From Lachnospiraceae bacterium (GTDB taxonomy: Bacteria > Bacillota > Clostridia > Lachnospirales > Lachnospiraceae), in contig JAFOIS010000144.1 of the NCBI GenBank assembly GCA_017420605.1, forward strand, positions 1-11,667: 11,667 nucleotides of DNA, in the 5' to 3' direction. The first letter of the stretch is position 1. Each line of letters starts with the position of its first letter. This document shows, piece by piece, positions 1-6,215 of the stretch. The translations under genes and the position numbers were made by a program. Under the pieces are notes generated by a model. That model did no database searches. It saw nothing but the letters and a program-made list of their open reading frames with translations, and was not told where the DNA came from.

Positions 1-578
1 TCTTCCGCAAGCGACAGGAGATAGGCGCGGTGCTTTTTCACCTTTTCCGCCTGCCCTTCGTCCCGGCCGTCGTCCGGCAGCGTCATGAGGAAGAATTTCG
101 CGTCCGGTTCGATCCCGCGGTAACGGAAGAGGATCTCGCCGTAATAGCCGCAGAAGGTATCTCTTTTGCGGACGCCGGACACAAAATCGAAATCCTCTTT
201 CCTCCCGAACGGATACGGAAAGCTGAACATATCGTTGACGCCGAGCGCGACGATATAGGCCTGGCTCGCCTTGTCCTTATCCCAGCAGCCGCTGCTTTCC
301 CCGAAGGTCTCTATAAACTGCTTCGCCGTCATGCCGCCGCGCGAGAAGTTCCACACCTTCGCTCCGAGGATGCGCGCAAGGTACTGTCCCCAGGAATACT
401 CATAGAAATCCTGATAAACGTCCGAGCCGTCGGGCGCGACGGTCTGGAATTCCCCGGACGCAAGGCTGTCGCCGATCACGGCGATCTTGCGGAAAATACG
501 GCCCAGTCCCCCGTCCGGCACATATCTTTCCATGGGCTTTTCGTTTTCACAGGATTCGTAACGTTCCAGGATACGCAT
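1..578 (-). CDS. SGNH/GDSL-type hydrolase, N-terminal 192 residues (C-terminus outside window)
   Basis: Seen: an open frame from ATG at 578 running off the window edge. Block I is IAVIGDSLASGEF near residues 32-44, with G36-D37-S38 where S38 would be the nucleophile. A block II-like NFSRGG (78-82) supplies a Gly, and block III is ALGVND (111-116), the GxND motif. The block V Asp-x-x-His lies beyond the edge and cannot be checked. The start is set by AAGGAG about ten bases upstream. There is no signal peptide, so a cytoplasmic esterase, deacetylase or lipase-like enzyme acting on a small acylated substrate is likely; the substrate cannot be told. It lies about 120 bp downstream of the NagB-like gene and beyond that gene's hairpin terminator. 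No convincing promoter of its own was seen, so it may depend partly on read-through. The family call is firm and the specificity unknown. Confidence 0.85.
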   Translation of the reverse strand, partial: MRILERYESCENEKPMERYVPDGGLGRIFRKIAVIGDSLASGEFQTVAPDGSDVYQDFYEYSWGQYLARILGAKVWNFSRGGMTAKQFIETFGESSGCWDKDKASQAYIVALGVNDMFSFPYPFGRKEDFDFVSGVRKRDTFCGYYGEILFRYRGIEPDAKFFLMTLPDDGRDEGQAEKVKKHRAYLLSLAE

Positions 579-659
579 CTTTCCACTCCTTCCGGCCCGG
601 CCGGTCATGACTATCCGCGAAGCGCTTTTCCTCCGCTCTTTTATTTCCTGATATAAAAT

Positions 660-685
660 ATCCCCGGAAGACGCCTTCCGGGGAT
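660..685 (-). terminator. Hairpin terminator after the NagB-like gene
   Basis: A perfect 11-bp inverted repeat (660-670 with 675-685, loop of four) begins about 16 bp after the stop codon of the NagB-like gene. On the minus strand it is followed by ATTTTATAT, a broken U-tract. The stem is strong but the tail is imperfect, so termination may be partial and some transcripts may reach the SGNH hydrolase gene. Confidence 0.65.
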
Positions 686-701
686 CCTGCTGCCTATTCG
701 A

Positions 702-1673
702 TCAGATCTCCCAGTCCGGGGCGCCGCATCTCCAGCTCGCGAACGGCCTTGCCATGACTTCCGATACATAGCATGTGCCCTTGCCGAGACGCATGATGGA
801 CGCCGGGCATTCCATGGAGATCGGGCCGTAGAGTTCGAGACGGGATACCATTCTCTGCCAGGTCTCGCCGGCCTGGTTGGAAAGGATGCTGTGGACCTCG
901 AAACGGTCTCTTGCGTTGACGATATCGCGCGGGCCGATCGTAGCCGCCTTCGGCGGGACCGCCCAGACGTCGCCCGAGGAGCCCATCGGTCCGAACAGCG
1001 AGTTTTCGCAGATCGTCAGCGGCGTCTCCGTGACGATGCGGGAACCGAGCTTGCAGAACTCTTCCAGAGAATCCGCCGCGAATTCCTTCGTGCGCGGATC
1101 GATGAACGCGGTGTGTCCCGGCCAGCCTGTCGCGGAATACACGACGTCCGCGCCGCCCTGGCCGACTTCCTCGATGATGCTCGAATAGACGTTGTCGCCC
1201 TTGTTTTCATTGGTGTGGACGTGCCAGTGCTCGACCGACGGACGGAGGTCCTCGCGGATCTTGCCGTAGAAGTGCGTCCGGAACGAATAGCCGAGGCCCG
1301 CGCCATAGGTCAGCGGCGCGACGTTGCCGTCTTCATCCGCCCATTCATCCATCGCGAACGCGTCGACGTTGCGCGCGGAGACGTTGTAGCGGTTCAGCAT
1401 TTCCGCGATCGCGGAATAGGTCGCCGGCCACTGGTTCGGGAAGATCATCGTAAGATGCGTGTCGTTGAGGTCACTCATCAGGATACGGTAGAAAACATCC
1501 TGGACCATGACCTGGACCGGATCCATCACGACGCGGACGGAATAGCCGTTCTCATTGGTATATTCCATATCCTCGCGCTTGATGTTGCGGACGCGCTCCA
1601 GTTCCTCAAGCGGAAGCTCCGAATGCGGCAGCCAGCTGGCGGGTTTGAATCTGAATTCATCATAAAGTCCCAT
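702..1673 (-). CDS. Divergent glucosamine-6-phosphate deaminase/isomerase-like protein (NagB superfamily)
   Basis: A 323-residue protein. NagB-type enzymes convert glucosamine-6-phosphate to fructose-6-phosphate and ammonia in the cytoplasm. Seen: a MDEW motif at 108-111 matching the MDEY of NagB, and GWPGHTAFIDP (183-193) matching the NagB active-site loop GxDGHIAFNEP. In the alignment the His is kept, but the Asp before GH is Pro and the following Glu is Asp. The protein is longer than NagB (about 240-270 residues), with roughly 50 extra residues at the N-terminus. Start: ATG at 1673 has AGGAGG nine bases upstream; an in-frame TTG and ATG further up lie in or beside that ribosome site and are rejected. 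A promoter lies 57-85 bp upstream. The superfamily is fairly secure, but the missing Asp makes true deaminase activity doubtful; it could be an isomerase or phosphosugar-binding regulator. Confidence 0.75.
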   Translation of the reverse strand: MGLYDEFRFKPASWLPHSELPLEELERVRNIKREDMEYTNENGYSVRVVMDPVQVMVQDVFYRILMSDLNDTHLTMIFPNQWPATYSAIAEMLNRYNVSARNVDAFAMDEWADEDGNVAPLTYGAGLGYSFRTHFYGKIREDLRPSVEHWHVHTNENKGDNVYSSIIEEVGQGGADVVYSATGWPGHTAFIDPRTKEFAADSLEEFCKLGSRIVTETPLTICENSLFGPMGSSGDVWAVPPKAATIGPRDIVNARDRFEVHSILSNQAGETWQRMVSRLELYGPISMECPASIMRLGKGTCYVSEVMARPFASWRCGAPDWEI

Positions 1674-1729
1674 GGATATCATCCTCCTCAATGATTGTGA
1701 TCTCGGCAGAATCCCTGCTCTGCAAGCAT

Positions 1730-1758
1730 ATTGTACTTTGCGGCTCCGCGGAATTCAA
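1730..1758 (-). promoter_or_regulatory. Promoter of the NagB-like gene
   Basis: Minus-strand TTGAAT (1753-1758) and TACAAT (1730-1735) are separated by exactly 17 bases. This is a good sigma-A match, placed between the nudC stop and the AGGAGG of the NagB-like gene. The predicted 5' leader is about 50 nt with no obvious operator. Confidence 0.65.
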
Positions 1759-1825
1759 TACACTTTTGTCCCGATTCCCGAAAAGGATCTTTGCGGTATG
1801 TGCGCCGCGGCTTCGGGCGGCCGCG

Positions 1826-2779
1826 TCAGTTCCGGCCGTCCTGACCGGACCGGACGCCGCCGTCACAGCCGGGGACGCGCCCCTCCTTGAAGATCCGCAT
1901 CATTTCTCCCGTCAGGGCAAAATCCGTCGGCTGCAGTTCGATCGACTCCGGCGTACACCATTTTCCTTCCCTGAGTTCCGCACGGTCGAGCCGGATCGTA
2001 TCGTCCCCGTCGACGTCGCAGAAGAACCCCATCAGGATATCGTCCGCGATGCCCCACGGCTGGGATTTGTAATACCGGAGATTCTTCACCTTGAGGCCGG
2101 CCTCTTCCATGACCTCACGGGATACGGTCTCCTCCACCGTTTCCCCGATCTCGGTGAAACCCGCGACGAGCGCCCAGAACGTGTGCGGGCGGTCGGCATA
2201 TTTTGTGGTGAGGAGCCTTCCTTTTGAAAGAACGCCCACGATCACCGCCGGCTGGATCCGCGGATAGATCGTGCGGCCGCAGGCCGGGCAGACGATCGCG
2301 CGCTCCGTTTCCGAGTGGACAGTCCGGCTTCCGCAGGTACCGCAGAAACGGTTGTCCCGGTACCAGCGGAAGACCTGCTCGCCGGTATAGGCGGCAAAGA
2401 TCGCCTCCCGCGGTCCAAGGTCCATGCGGCGGAGCGAACGTATGTTCCGGTATCCGAACCCGTCCGGTATACGGAGCCGGCCTTCTGCCTCCCGCCCGCT
2501 GCCGTCTACCGCCGGACCATCTTCCGTATCCGCGGCTGCGCCGTCCGCCGGATACAGAAAATAGCGGTCTTCGTCAATGGAGAAAAGATACCGGAGATTC
2601 GGGACGTCTTCCCCGAAGAGCTCCTTAACGCGCGGATATACGACCTGCCCCGGGCAGGACGGATCCGCAAGCAGGACTTCCCCACCCCCGCGGAAGACCA
2701 TGACGAAGCTTTCCGCCGACGGGCAGAACGAAGGATCGTAGTGATTGTATAACCTGTGCGGCGCGATATCCTGGATCAT
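1826..2779 (-). CDS. nudC: NADH pyrophosphatase / NAD-capped RNA decapping Nudix hydrolase (NudC-type)
   Basis: A 317-residue protein. The family cleaves NAD(H) to NMN(H) and AMP and can remove NAD caps from RNA 5' ends. Seen: a zinc ribbon with C146-x2-C149 and C164-x2-C167, then a full Nudix box (GX5EX7REVMEEAG, residues 207-228) binding the catalytic metal. After it comes SQPW at 239-242, the NudC-specific element, here SQPWGIADD rather than the classical SQPWPFPxS. The N-terminal half fits the NudC N-terminal domain and carries an acidic, low-complexity stretch at about 78-100. The last 15 residues are Gly/Arg/Asp-rich and probably disordered. Start: ATG at 2779 gives the MIQDIAPHRLYNHYDP opening, preceded by a purine-rich but weak ribosome site (GAGGAAAAAG). 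A longer in-frame extension is Pro/Cys/Arg-rich, crosses the hsp20 terminator and is rejected. Probably transcribed alone. Confidence 0.92.
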   Translation of the reverse strand: MIQDIAPHRLYNHYDPSFCPSAESFVMVFRGGGEVLLADPSCPGQVVYPRVKELFGEDVPNLRYLFSIDEDRYFLYPADGAAADTEDGPAVDGSGREAEGRLRIPDGFGYRNIRSLRRMDLGPREAIFAAYTGEQVFRWYRDNRFCGTCGSRTVHSETERAIVCPACGRTIYPRIQPAVIVGVLSKGRLLTTKYADRPHTFWALVAGFTEIGETVEETVSREVMEEAGLKVKNLRYYKSQPWGIADDILMGFFCDVDGDDTIRLDRAELREGKWCTPESIELQPTDFALTGEMMRIFKEGRVPGCDGGVRSGQDGRN

Positions 2780-2817
2780 TTTTCTTTTTCCTCTTTCCTG
2801 TGCGGTCTCGCACCTTG

Positions 2818-2846
2818 ATAGTATAACGGTTTCCGGAAAGACGCAA
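2818..2846 (-). promoter_or_regulatory. Possible nudC promoter
   Basis: Minus-strand TTGCGT (2841-2846) lies 17 bases from TACTAT (2818-2823), or 15 bases from the better -10 TATACT (2820-2825). It is the only promoter-like pair between the hsp20 terminator and the nudC start. The match is moderate. Confidence 0.4.
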
Positions 2847-2912
2847 GCGGTCCGGCCGCATGCGCCAGGACACGCCGCGGCAGGCCGGCCTGTCGTTTCC
2901 GGCGGCGGACGC

Positions 2913-2941
2913 AAAAAAACACCGCGGCACATGCCGCGGTG
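2913..2941 (-). terminator. Intrinsic terminator of hsp20
   Basis: A perfect 10-bp GC-rich stem (2920-2929 with 2932-2941, two-base loop as drawn, in practice with inner pairs open) is followed on the minus strand by seven T residues (2913-2919). It sits about 45 bp after the hsp20 stop and also separates hsp20 from nudC. It is a textbook intrinsic terminator. Confidence 0.93.
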
Positions 2942-2985
2942 CAAATGAGAGGGGATGGTACGAATCTATGTCAGATCTTATGCGG

Positions 2986-3435
2986 TCAGCCTTCGATCGC
3001 GATCGTCTTCTTTTCCGGAACCTTCTCTTCGATCTCCTTCTTCGGGACCTGAAGCTTCAGGATACCGTCTTCGAACTTCGCCTTGATGTCTTCCTCGGTG
3101 ATCTCTTCGCCGACATAGAAGCTTCTCTTCATGGATCCGGTGTAGCGTTCCTGGCGGACTACACGGCCGTTCTTGTCCTTTTCCTCTTTCGAGGTGTTCT
3201 TTTCGGCGCTGATGTTGAGGTAGCCGTTCGTCAGTTCGAGGTTCAGATCCTCTTTCTTGTAGCCCGGAAGCTCAACGTCCAGTTCATAGCCGGTGTCCGT
3301 CTCGCGGATATCCGTGCGCATCAGCTTCGTGCGTTCCGTGCGCACAGCGGGTCTCGCCGGACGGAAGAAATTGAAGTCGTCAAAGAAATCATCCACAAGG
3401 TTATCTCCAAAGATACTCGGTAAATACAACATCAT
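2986..3435 (-). CDS. hsp20: Small heat-shock protein, Hsp20/alpha-crystallin family
   Basis: A 149-residue ATP-independent holdase chaperone that keeps unfolding cytoplasmic proteins soluble as large oligomers. Seen: a short Phe/Asp-rich N-terminal arm (about 1-30, FFDDFNFF) and an alpha-crystallin domain at roughly 40-135. The hallmark A-x-x-x-D-G-I-L is at 119-126 (AKFEDGIL), and the C-terminal IxI anchor (IAI, 145-147) docks neighbouring dimers. Start: two adjacent ATGs (3435 and 3432) follow AAGGAGG at 5 and 8 bases, so either may serve. It is a single-gene unit between its own promoter/CIRCE and its own terminator. The leader is about 145 nt. CIRCE over the promoter indicates HrcA repression at normal temperature and induction on heat shock. 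The family call is secure; the protein's place among several possible Hsp20 paralogs is unknown. Confidence 0.95.
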   Translation of the reverse strand: MMLYLPSIFGDNLVDDFFDDFNFFRPARPAVRTERTKLMRTDIRETDTGYELDVELPGYKKEDLNLELTNGYLNISAEKNTSKEEKDKNGRVVRQERYTGSMKRSFYVGEEITEEDIKAKFEDGILKLQVPKKEIEEKVPEKKTIAIEG

Positions 3436-3579
3436 AAAGACCTCCTTCTATTCTTGTCCGGCCGCACCATCCGCAGCGCTTTCCGGTCTCGGCTTCCGCT
3501 TCCGGCCTCCGGCTTTGTTCTTCCGTTCTCCGCCGTTTCCGCTGCCCTTTGTGTTCTCCGGACTCTCTTTTCTTTTGAT
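3436..3579 (-). promoter_or_regulatory. Long 5' leader of hsp20
   Basis: About 144 nt between the predicted transcription start and the first ATG. In the sense direction it is purine-rich with many CGGAA-like units. GTCCGG near the 5' end (3558-3563) can pair with CCGGAC close to the ribosome site (3456-3461), a 6-bp long-range match. No element that would mask AAGGAGG was found, no known RNA-thermometer motif was recognised, and no convincing small ORF is present. Its role is unknown. Confidence 0.4.
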
Positions 3580-3585
3580 GGCTTC

Positions 3586-3613
3586 ATTATAGCACGTTGT
3601 TAGCACTTGTCAA
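3586..3613 (-). promoter_or_regulatory. Consensus sigma-A promoter of hsp20
   Basis: Minus-strand TTGACA (3608-3613) and TATAAT (3586-3591) are both perfect, with a 16-base spacer. The CIRCE operator covers the -35 and most of the spacer. A perfect promoter that is silenced by an operator fits heat-shock induction by derepression rather than by an alternative sigma factor. Confidence 0.93.
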
Positions 3614-3626
3614 CAGTGAGTGCTAA
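3600..3626. promoter_or_regulatory. CIRCE operator (HrcA-binding site)
   Basis: TTAGCACTT (3600-3608), a nine-base spacer, then GAGTGCTAA (3618-3626). Against the CIRCE consensus TTAGCACTC-N9-GAGTGCTAA there is one mismatch, in the ninth base of the left arm. The symmetry extends one further pair on each side (G3599, C3627). It overlaps the -35 of the hsp20 promoter, so bound HrcA would block RNA polymerase. HrcA itself is not encoded in the window. Confidence 0.95.
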
Positions 3627-3653
3627 CAATTTCTGTGAACTTTTTGTGTCCGC

Positions 3654-3690
3654 AAAAAAAGATGCTGCGCACAGCATCGTGCACAGCATC
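3654..3690 (-). terminator. Intrinsic terminator of the rplJ-rplL operon
   Basis: A 10-bp stem with one G-U pair (3661-3670 with 3681-3690, ten-base loop) is followed on the minus strand by seven T residues (3654-3660). It starts 24 bp after the rplL stop. It closes the ribosomal operon before the hsp20 promoter, so rplL is not co-transcribed with what follows. The loop also contains an internal copy of the GCATC/GATGC arms, allowing a register-shifted stem. Confidence 0.9.
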
Positions 3691-3714
3691 TCTTCGTTCT
3701 GTTTTCCGTCTGAA

Positions 3715-4092
3715 TTACTTCAGGGTGACCTTCGCACCGACGTCTTCGAGGGACTTCTTCAGCGCTTCGGCTTCTTCCTTGCCCAGCTGTTCCTTAACGA
3801 TCTTCGGAGCAGCATCGACAAGGTCCTTCGCTTCCTTCAGGCCCAGGCCGGTCGCTTCACGGACGACCTTGATGACCTTAACCTTCTGCGCGCCGATCTC
3901 GGTGAGTTCGACGTCGAATTCGGTCTTCTCTTCGACTTCTTCAGCAGCAGCTGCCGGGCCGGCCGCTACGACGACGCCCGCCGCCGCGGAAACGCCGAAT
4001 TCGGCTTCGCAGGCCTTGACCAGATCATTGAGTTCGAGAACGGTGAGTTCCTTGATCGCCGCAATGAATTCTTCCGTTGTAAGTTTAGCCAT
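3715..4092 (-). CDS. rplL: 50S ribosomal protein L7/L12
   Basis: A 125-residue acidic stalk protein present in several copies per ribosome, which recruits and activates the translational GTPases (EF-Tu, EF-G, IF2, RF3). Seen: an N-terminal dimerisation and L10-binding domain (about 1-33, [21 protein letters not shown]), a flexible Ala/Gly/Val/Glu hinge (about 34-55), and a C-terminal domain (about 57-125) with the GTPase-contacting [12 protein letters not shown] segment. The length is normal. Start: ATG at 4092 follows AAAGGAG by nine bases. It is second in the operon after rplJ, with a 56-bp gap, and is followed by a strong terminator instead of the more common rpoB. Control is expected through the L10 leader upstream of rplJ. 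Certain. Confidence 0.98.
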   Translation of the reverse strand: MAKLTTEEFIAAIKELTVLELNDLVKACEAEFGVSAAAGVVVAAGPAAAAEEVEEKTEFDVELTEIGAQKVKVIKVVREATGLGLKEAKDLVDAAPKIVKEQLGKEEAEALKKSLEDVGAKVTLK

Positions 4093-4148
4093 GATTTTTC
4101 TCCTTTATACTGTACTCGGTAATGTGTTCAAACGTTGTTCCCGGAAGA

Positions 4149-4691
4149 TCACTCTGCCGGTGCTGCTTCCGCCGCAGGCGCCTCGTCCGGTTCCGCGATC
4201 TGCTTGATAACGCGGGCGAAGTTCGCGATCGGCGACTGCATGCTGCCGAAGAGCCTTGCCAGAAGTTCTTCTCTGGTCGGGATCGCGGCAACCGCTTCAA
4301 GGCCTGCGCCCTCCACATAGCTGCCGTCGACTACGCCGGCGACCAGCTTCATGAGCTTGGCCTCTTTGTCCTTGTTGAGTTTGTTGTACTGCGCTACATA
4401 CTTGCTGAGAATTCTCGCGCTGACGGTCGGGTCTTCCTTGTGGACCGCCAGAGCATTCGCACCTTCCAGTTTTCCGGCGAGCTTTTCAAACGGGGTGTCC
4501 TTAAACGCAAGGTTCATCATCGTATTCTTGTAGACCTTGTAATGGACGCCCGCCTCACGCAGTTCCTTCCGCATCGCGGTATCCTGTTCGACCGTAAGGC
4601 CGAGATACTTGACGAGAAGAACAGACTGCGCATCCTTGATCTGTTCGCTGATCTCCTGAACGACCGGTGCTTTCAGTTCCACTTTTGCCAT
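4149..4691 (-). CDS. rplJ: 50S ribosomal protein L10
   Basis: A 180-residue base of the ribosomal stalk. It binds 23S rRNA near helices 42-44 through its N-terminal domain and carries L7/L12 dimers on its C-terminal helix. Seen: the standard opening MAKVELKAPVVQEISEQIKDA, then the KYLGLTVEQDTAMRKELREAGVHYKVYKNTM block. The C-terminal part ends in an Ala/Glu-rich tail (PDEAPAAEAAPAE). Start: ATG at 4691 matches the family. AAGGAGG is about 12 bases upstream, slightly long spacing; an in-frame GTG-type extension upstream would run through the attenuator and is rejected. It is first gene of the rplJ-rplL unit with its own promoter and a structured leader of about 177 nt, through which the L10-(L12) complex probably represses its own expression. 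Confidence 0.98.
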   Translation of the reverse strand: MAKVELKAPVVQEISEQIKDAQSVLLVKYLGLTVEQDTAMRKELREAGVHYKVYKNTMMNLAFKDTPFEKLAGKLEGANALAVHKEDPTVSARILSKYVAQYNKLNKDKEAKLMKLVAGVVDGSYVEGAGLEAVAAIPTREELLARLFGSMQSPIANFARVIKQIAEPDEAPAAEAAPAE

Positions 4692-4868
4692 TGAATCGTG
4701 TTTCCTCCTTCTTCCGTTTTTCTTTCGAATCCAAAAGAAAAGCTCCCGCACATGGTACGAGAGCCTGGAAAATCATTTTCATGAATCTCCTCGGCAGGCG
4801 GTCTCCCATTATACCTTGCGGCACCTGCTGTCTTCGGACCATATATGGACATGCCTTGCGGCAGATCC
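4692..4868 (-). promoter_or_regulatory. L10 (rplJ) autoregulatory leader RNA
   Basis: The leader lies between the rplJ promoter and its start codon. In the sense direction it holds GCAGGU ... GCCUGC (4828-4823 with 4799-4794) followed at once by CGAGGAGA, the CUGCCGAGG core I associate with the Gram-positive L10 leader family that imitates the L10 site on 23S rRNA. Two copies of TGCCGCAAGG (4814-4823 and 4854-4863, 40 bases apart) each can form a short stem capped by a GCAA tetraloop. An attenuator hairpin follows. Family recognition is from memory of the conserved core; a covariance-model search would settle it. Confidence 0.82.
4733..4764 (-). terminator. Attenuator hairpin in the rplJ leader
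   Basis: In the sense direction GCUCUCG (4764-4758) pairs with CGGGAGC (4748-4742) with one G-U pair, extendable by two more pairs. It is followed by UUUUCUUUU (4741-4733). It lies inside the leader, before the ribosome site, so it would stop transcription before rplJ. The U-tract can alternatively join an 8-bp A/U hairpin (4734-4741 with 4718-4725), which may modulate it. Confidence 0.7.
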
Positions 4869-4874
4869 TTCGCT

Positions 4875-4904
4875 ATATTAGCATGCGTTTTCTTACCGTG
4901 TCAA
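4875..4904 (-). promoter_or_regulatory. Promoter of rplJ-rplL
   Basis: Minus-strand TTGACA (4899-4904, perfect) and TAATAT (4875-4880) are 18 bases apart. A TGC immediately before the -10 gives an extended -10, which offsets the slightly long spacer. The predicted start near 4868 yields a leader of about 177 nt. This separates rplJ-rplL from the upstream rpmG-rplA unit. Confidence 0.85.
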
Positions 4905-4905
4905 C

Positions 4906-4938
4906 CCCCGTTTCACCGGGGCGCCCGCCAGAGGGCGC
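4906..4938 (-). repeat. Tandem GC-rich hairpins after rplA (possible weak terminator)
   Basis: Two adjacent stems: GCGCCC/GGGCGC (4933-4938 with 4921-4926, six-base loop) and CCCCG/CGGGG (4917-4921 with 4906-4910, six-base loop). They share base 4921. They lie 40-75 bp after the rplA stop and end directly at the rplJ -35 box. No T-tract follows, so they are not a standard intrinsic terminator. They might slow polymerase or act with Rho, or mark the 3' end of the rplA message. Confidence 0.4.
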
Positions 4939-4979
4939 GGCCGGATCGGGGATATGCGCGGTCTTAAGCCGTCTGCTTC

Positions 4980-5672
4980 TTACGCAAGCTTGCCCGGGTT
5001 GACCTTGACGCCGGGGCCCATCGTCGAAGAAAGGGTCACCGAACGGAGGTACTGTCCCTTCAGGGACGACGGACGGGCCTTGAGGAGCGCCGCCACCAGC
5101 GCGCTGAAGTTCTCGTTCAGCTGCTCTTCCGTGAAGGAAGCCTTGCCGATCGGGCAGTGGATGATGTTGCTCTTGTCGAGACGGTACTCGATCTTACCGG
5201 CTTTGATCTCTTTGATCGCAGAGGTAACATCCATCGTGACCGTGCCGGCCTTCGGGTTCGGCATAAGGCCTTTCGGACCGAGGATACGGCCGAGGCGGCC
5301 GACAACGCCCATCATGTCCGGCGTCGCGACGACCACGTCGTACTCGAACCAGTTTTCGTGCTGGATCTTCGGGATCAGTTCTTCCGCGCCGACGAAATCG
5401 GCACCGGCGGCCTTCGCTTCTTCCGCCTTCGCGCCGCGCGCGAAAACGAGAACGCGGACGGATTTGCCCGTTCCGTTCGGCAGAACGACGGCGCCGCGGA
5501 CCTGCTGCTCGGCATGACGGCCGTCACAGCCGGTGCGGAAGTGCGCTTCGATCGTCTCGTCAAACTTAGCCTTCGCGGTCTTCTTGACGATGCCGATCGC
5601 GGCATCCGGATCGTACAGCTCCAGGCGATTGTATTCTTTAGCGGATTCCAGATATTTCTTTCCGTGTTTCAT
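4980..5672 (-). CDS. rplA: 50S ribosomal protein L1
   Basis: A 230-residue protein of the L1 stalk at the E site, where it helps release deacylated tRNA; in many bacteria it also represses its own operon by binding mRNA. Seen: the opening [15 protein letters not shown], the first RNA-binding domain with [31 protein letters not shown] split across about 37-67, and the central domain 2 with [21 protein letters not shown], the family signature. The return to domain 1 ends [13 protein letters not shown]. The length is normal. Start: ATG at 5672 follows AAGGAGG by about ten bases. It is last gene of the rpmG-secE-nusG-rplK-rplA unit, 68 bp after rplK. Certain. Confidence 0.98.
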   Translation of the reverse strand: MKHGKKYLESAKEYNRLELYDPDAAIGIVKKTAKAKFDETIEAHFRTGCDGRHAEQQVRGAVVLPNGTGKSVRVLVFARGAKAEEAKAAGADFVGAEELIPKIQHENWFEYDVVVATPDMMGVVGRLGRILGPKGLMPNPKAGTVTMDVTSAIKEIKAGKIEYRLDKSNIIHCPIGKASFTEEQLNENFSALVAALLKARPSSLKGQYLRSVTLSSTMGPGVKVNPGKLA

Positions 5673-5740
5673 GTCATTTTCCTCCTTGTGGTACTAATGA
5701 GCCCTCATTCTTACGGAGCTCTTCCACGTATGTTCCAATC

Positions 5741-6169
5741 TTACGCTTCCTCTACCGTGACGCCCATGCTGCGTGCCGTGCCTGCGATAATGCTCATCGC
5801 CGCTTCGATCGATCCGGCGTTGAGATCGGGCATCTTCTGCTCGGCGATCTCGCGGAGCTGCGCGCGGGTAAGCTTACCGACCTTGGTCTTGTTCGGTGCG
5901 CCCGAACCGGACTTCAGGCCGAGGGCCTTCTTGATGAGGACCGCTGCCGGCGGGGTCTTGGTAATGAAGGTAAAGCTGCGGTCCGCATAGACCGTAATGA
6001 CAACCGGAATGATCAGATCGCCCTTGTCTGCCGTCGCGGCGTTGAATTTCTTCGTGAATTCAACGATGTTCACGCCGTGCTGACCCAGTGCCGGTCCGAC
6101 CGGCGGAGCCGGAGTCGCCTTGCCTGCCGGGATCTGCAGTTTGATATATGCTGTAACTTTCTTTGCCAT
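5741..6169 (-). CDS. rplK: 50S ribosomal protein L11
   Basis: A 142-residue protein of the GTPase-associated centre at the stalk base. It binds the 23S helix 43-44 region, is the target region of thiostrepton-type antibiotics, and is needed for RelA-type stringent activation. Seen: an N-terminal domain with [20 protein letters not shown] and the [13 protein letters not shown] segment. The C-terminal rRNA-binding domain has [19 protein letters not shown] and ends [15 protein letters not shown]. Start: ATG at 6169 gives the standard [12 protein letters not shown] and follows AAGGAGG by seven bases; the 14-residue in-frame extension overlaps that ribosome site and is rejected. Forty-six bp separate it from nusG and 68 bp from rplA. 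Certain. Confidence 0.98.
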   Translation of the reverse strand: MAKKVTAYIKLQIPAGKATPAPPVGPALGQHGVNIVEFTKKFNAATADKGDLIIPVVITVYADRSFTFITKTPPAAVLIKKALGLKSGSGAPNKTKVGKLTRAQLREIAEQKMPDLNAGSIEAAMSIIAGTARSMGVTVEEA

Positions 6170-6215
6170 AGGGCACCTCCTTGTGGTACATTCGGGCATT
6201 CGCCCTTCCACTCAT

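Noticed and set aside
891..1694. Plus-strand open frame opposite the NagB-like gene; similar ones at 7713-8849 and 6120-7292
   Set aside because: They have Arg/Asp-rich compositions without motifs, no ribosome sites, and are antisense to well supported genes.
1806..1825. CGCGGC/GCCGCG stem right after the nudC stop as a terminator
   Set aside because: Only six pairs and no T-tract on the minus strand; the sequence after it is GCGCACAT.
2780..2944. Upstream in-frame extension of nudC by 55 codons
   Set aside because: It would begin in the hsp20 terminator, cross the likely promoter, and adds a Pro/Cys/Arg-rich segment foreign to NudC.
4104..4131. TTGAAC-N16-TATAAA in the rplJ-rplL gap as an internal rplL promoter
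   Set aside because: The -10 abuts the rplL ribosome site, so the transcript would start only a few bases before the ATG and lose AAAGGAG.
5673..5740. GAGC/GCTC stem between rplK and rplA as an L1 mRNA-binding site
   Set aside because: Only four pairs with a long loop, and the conserved internal-loop bases of an L1 site could not be confirmed by eye.
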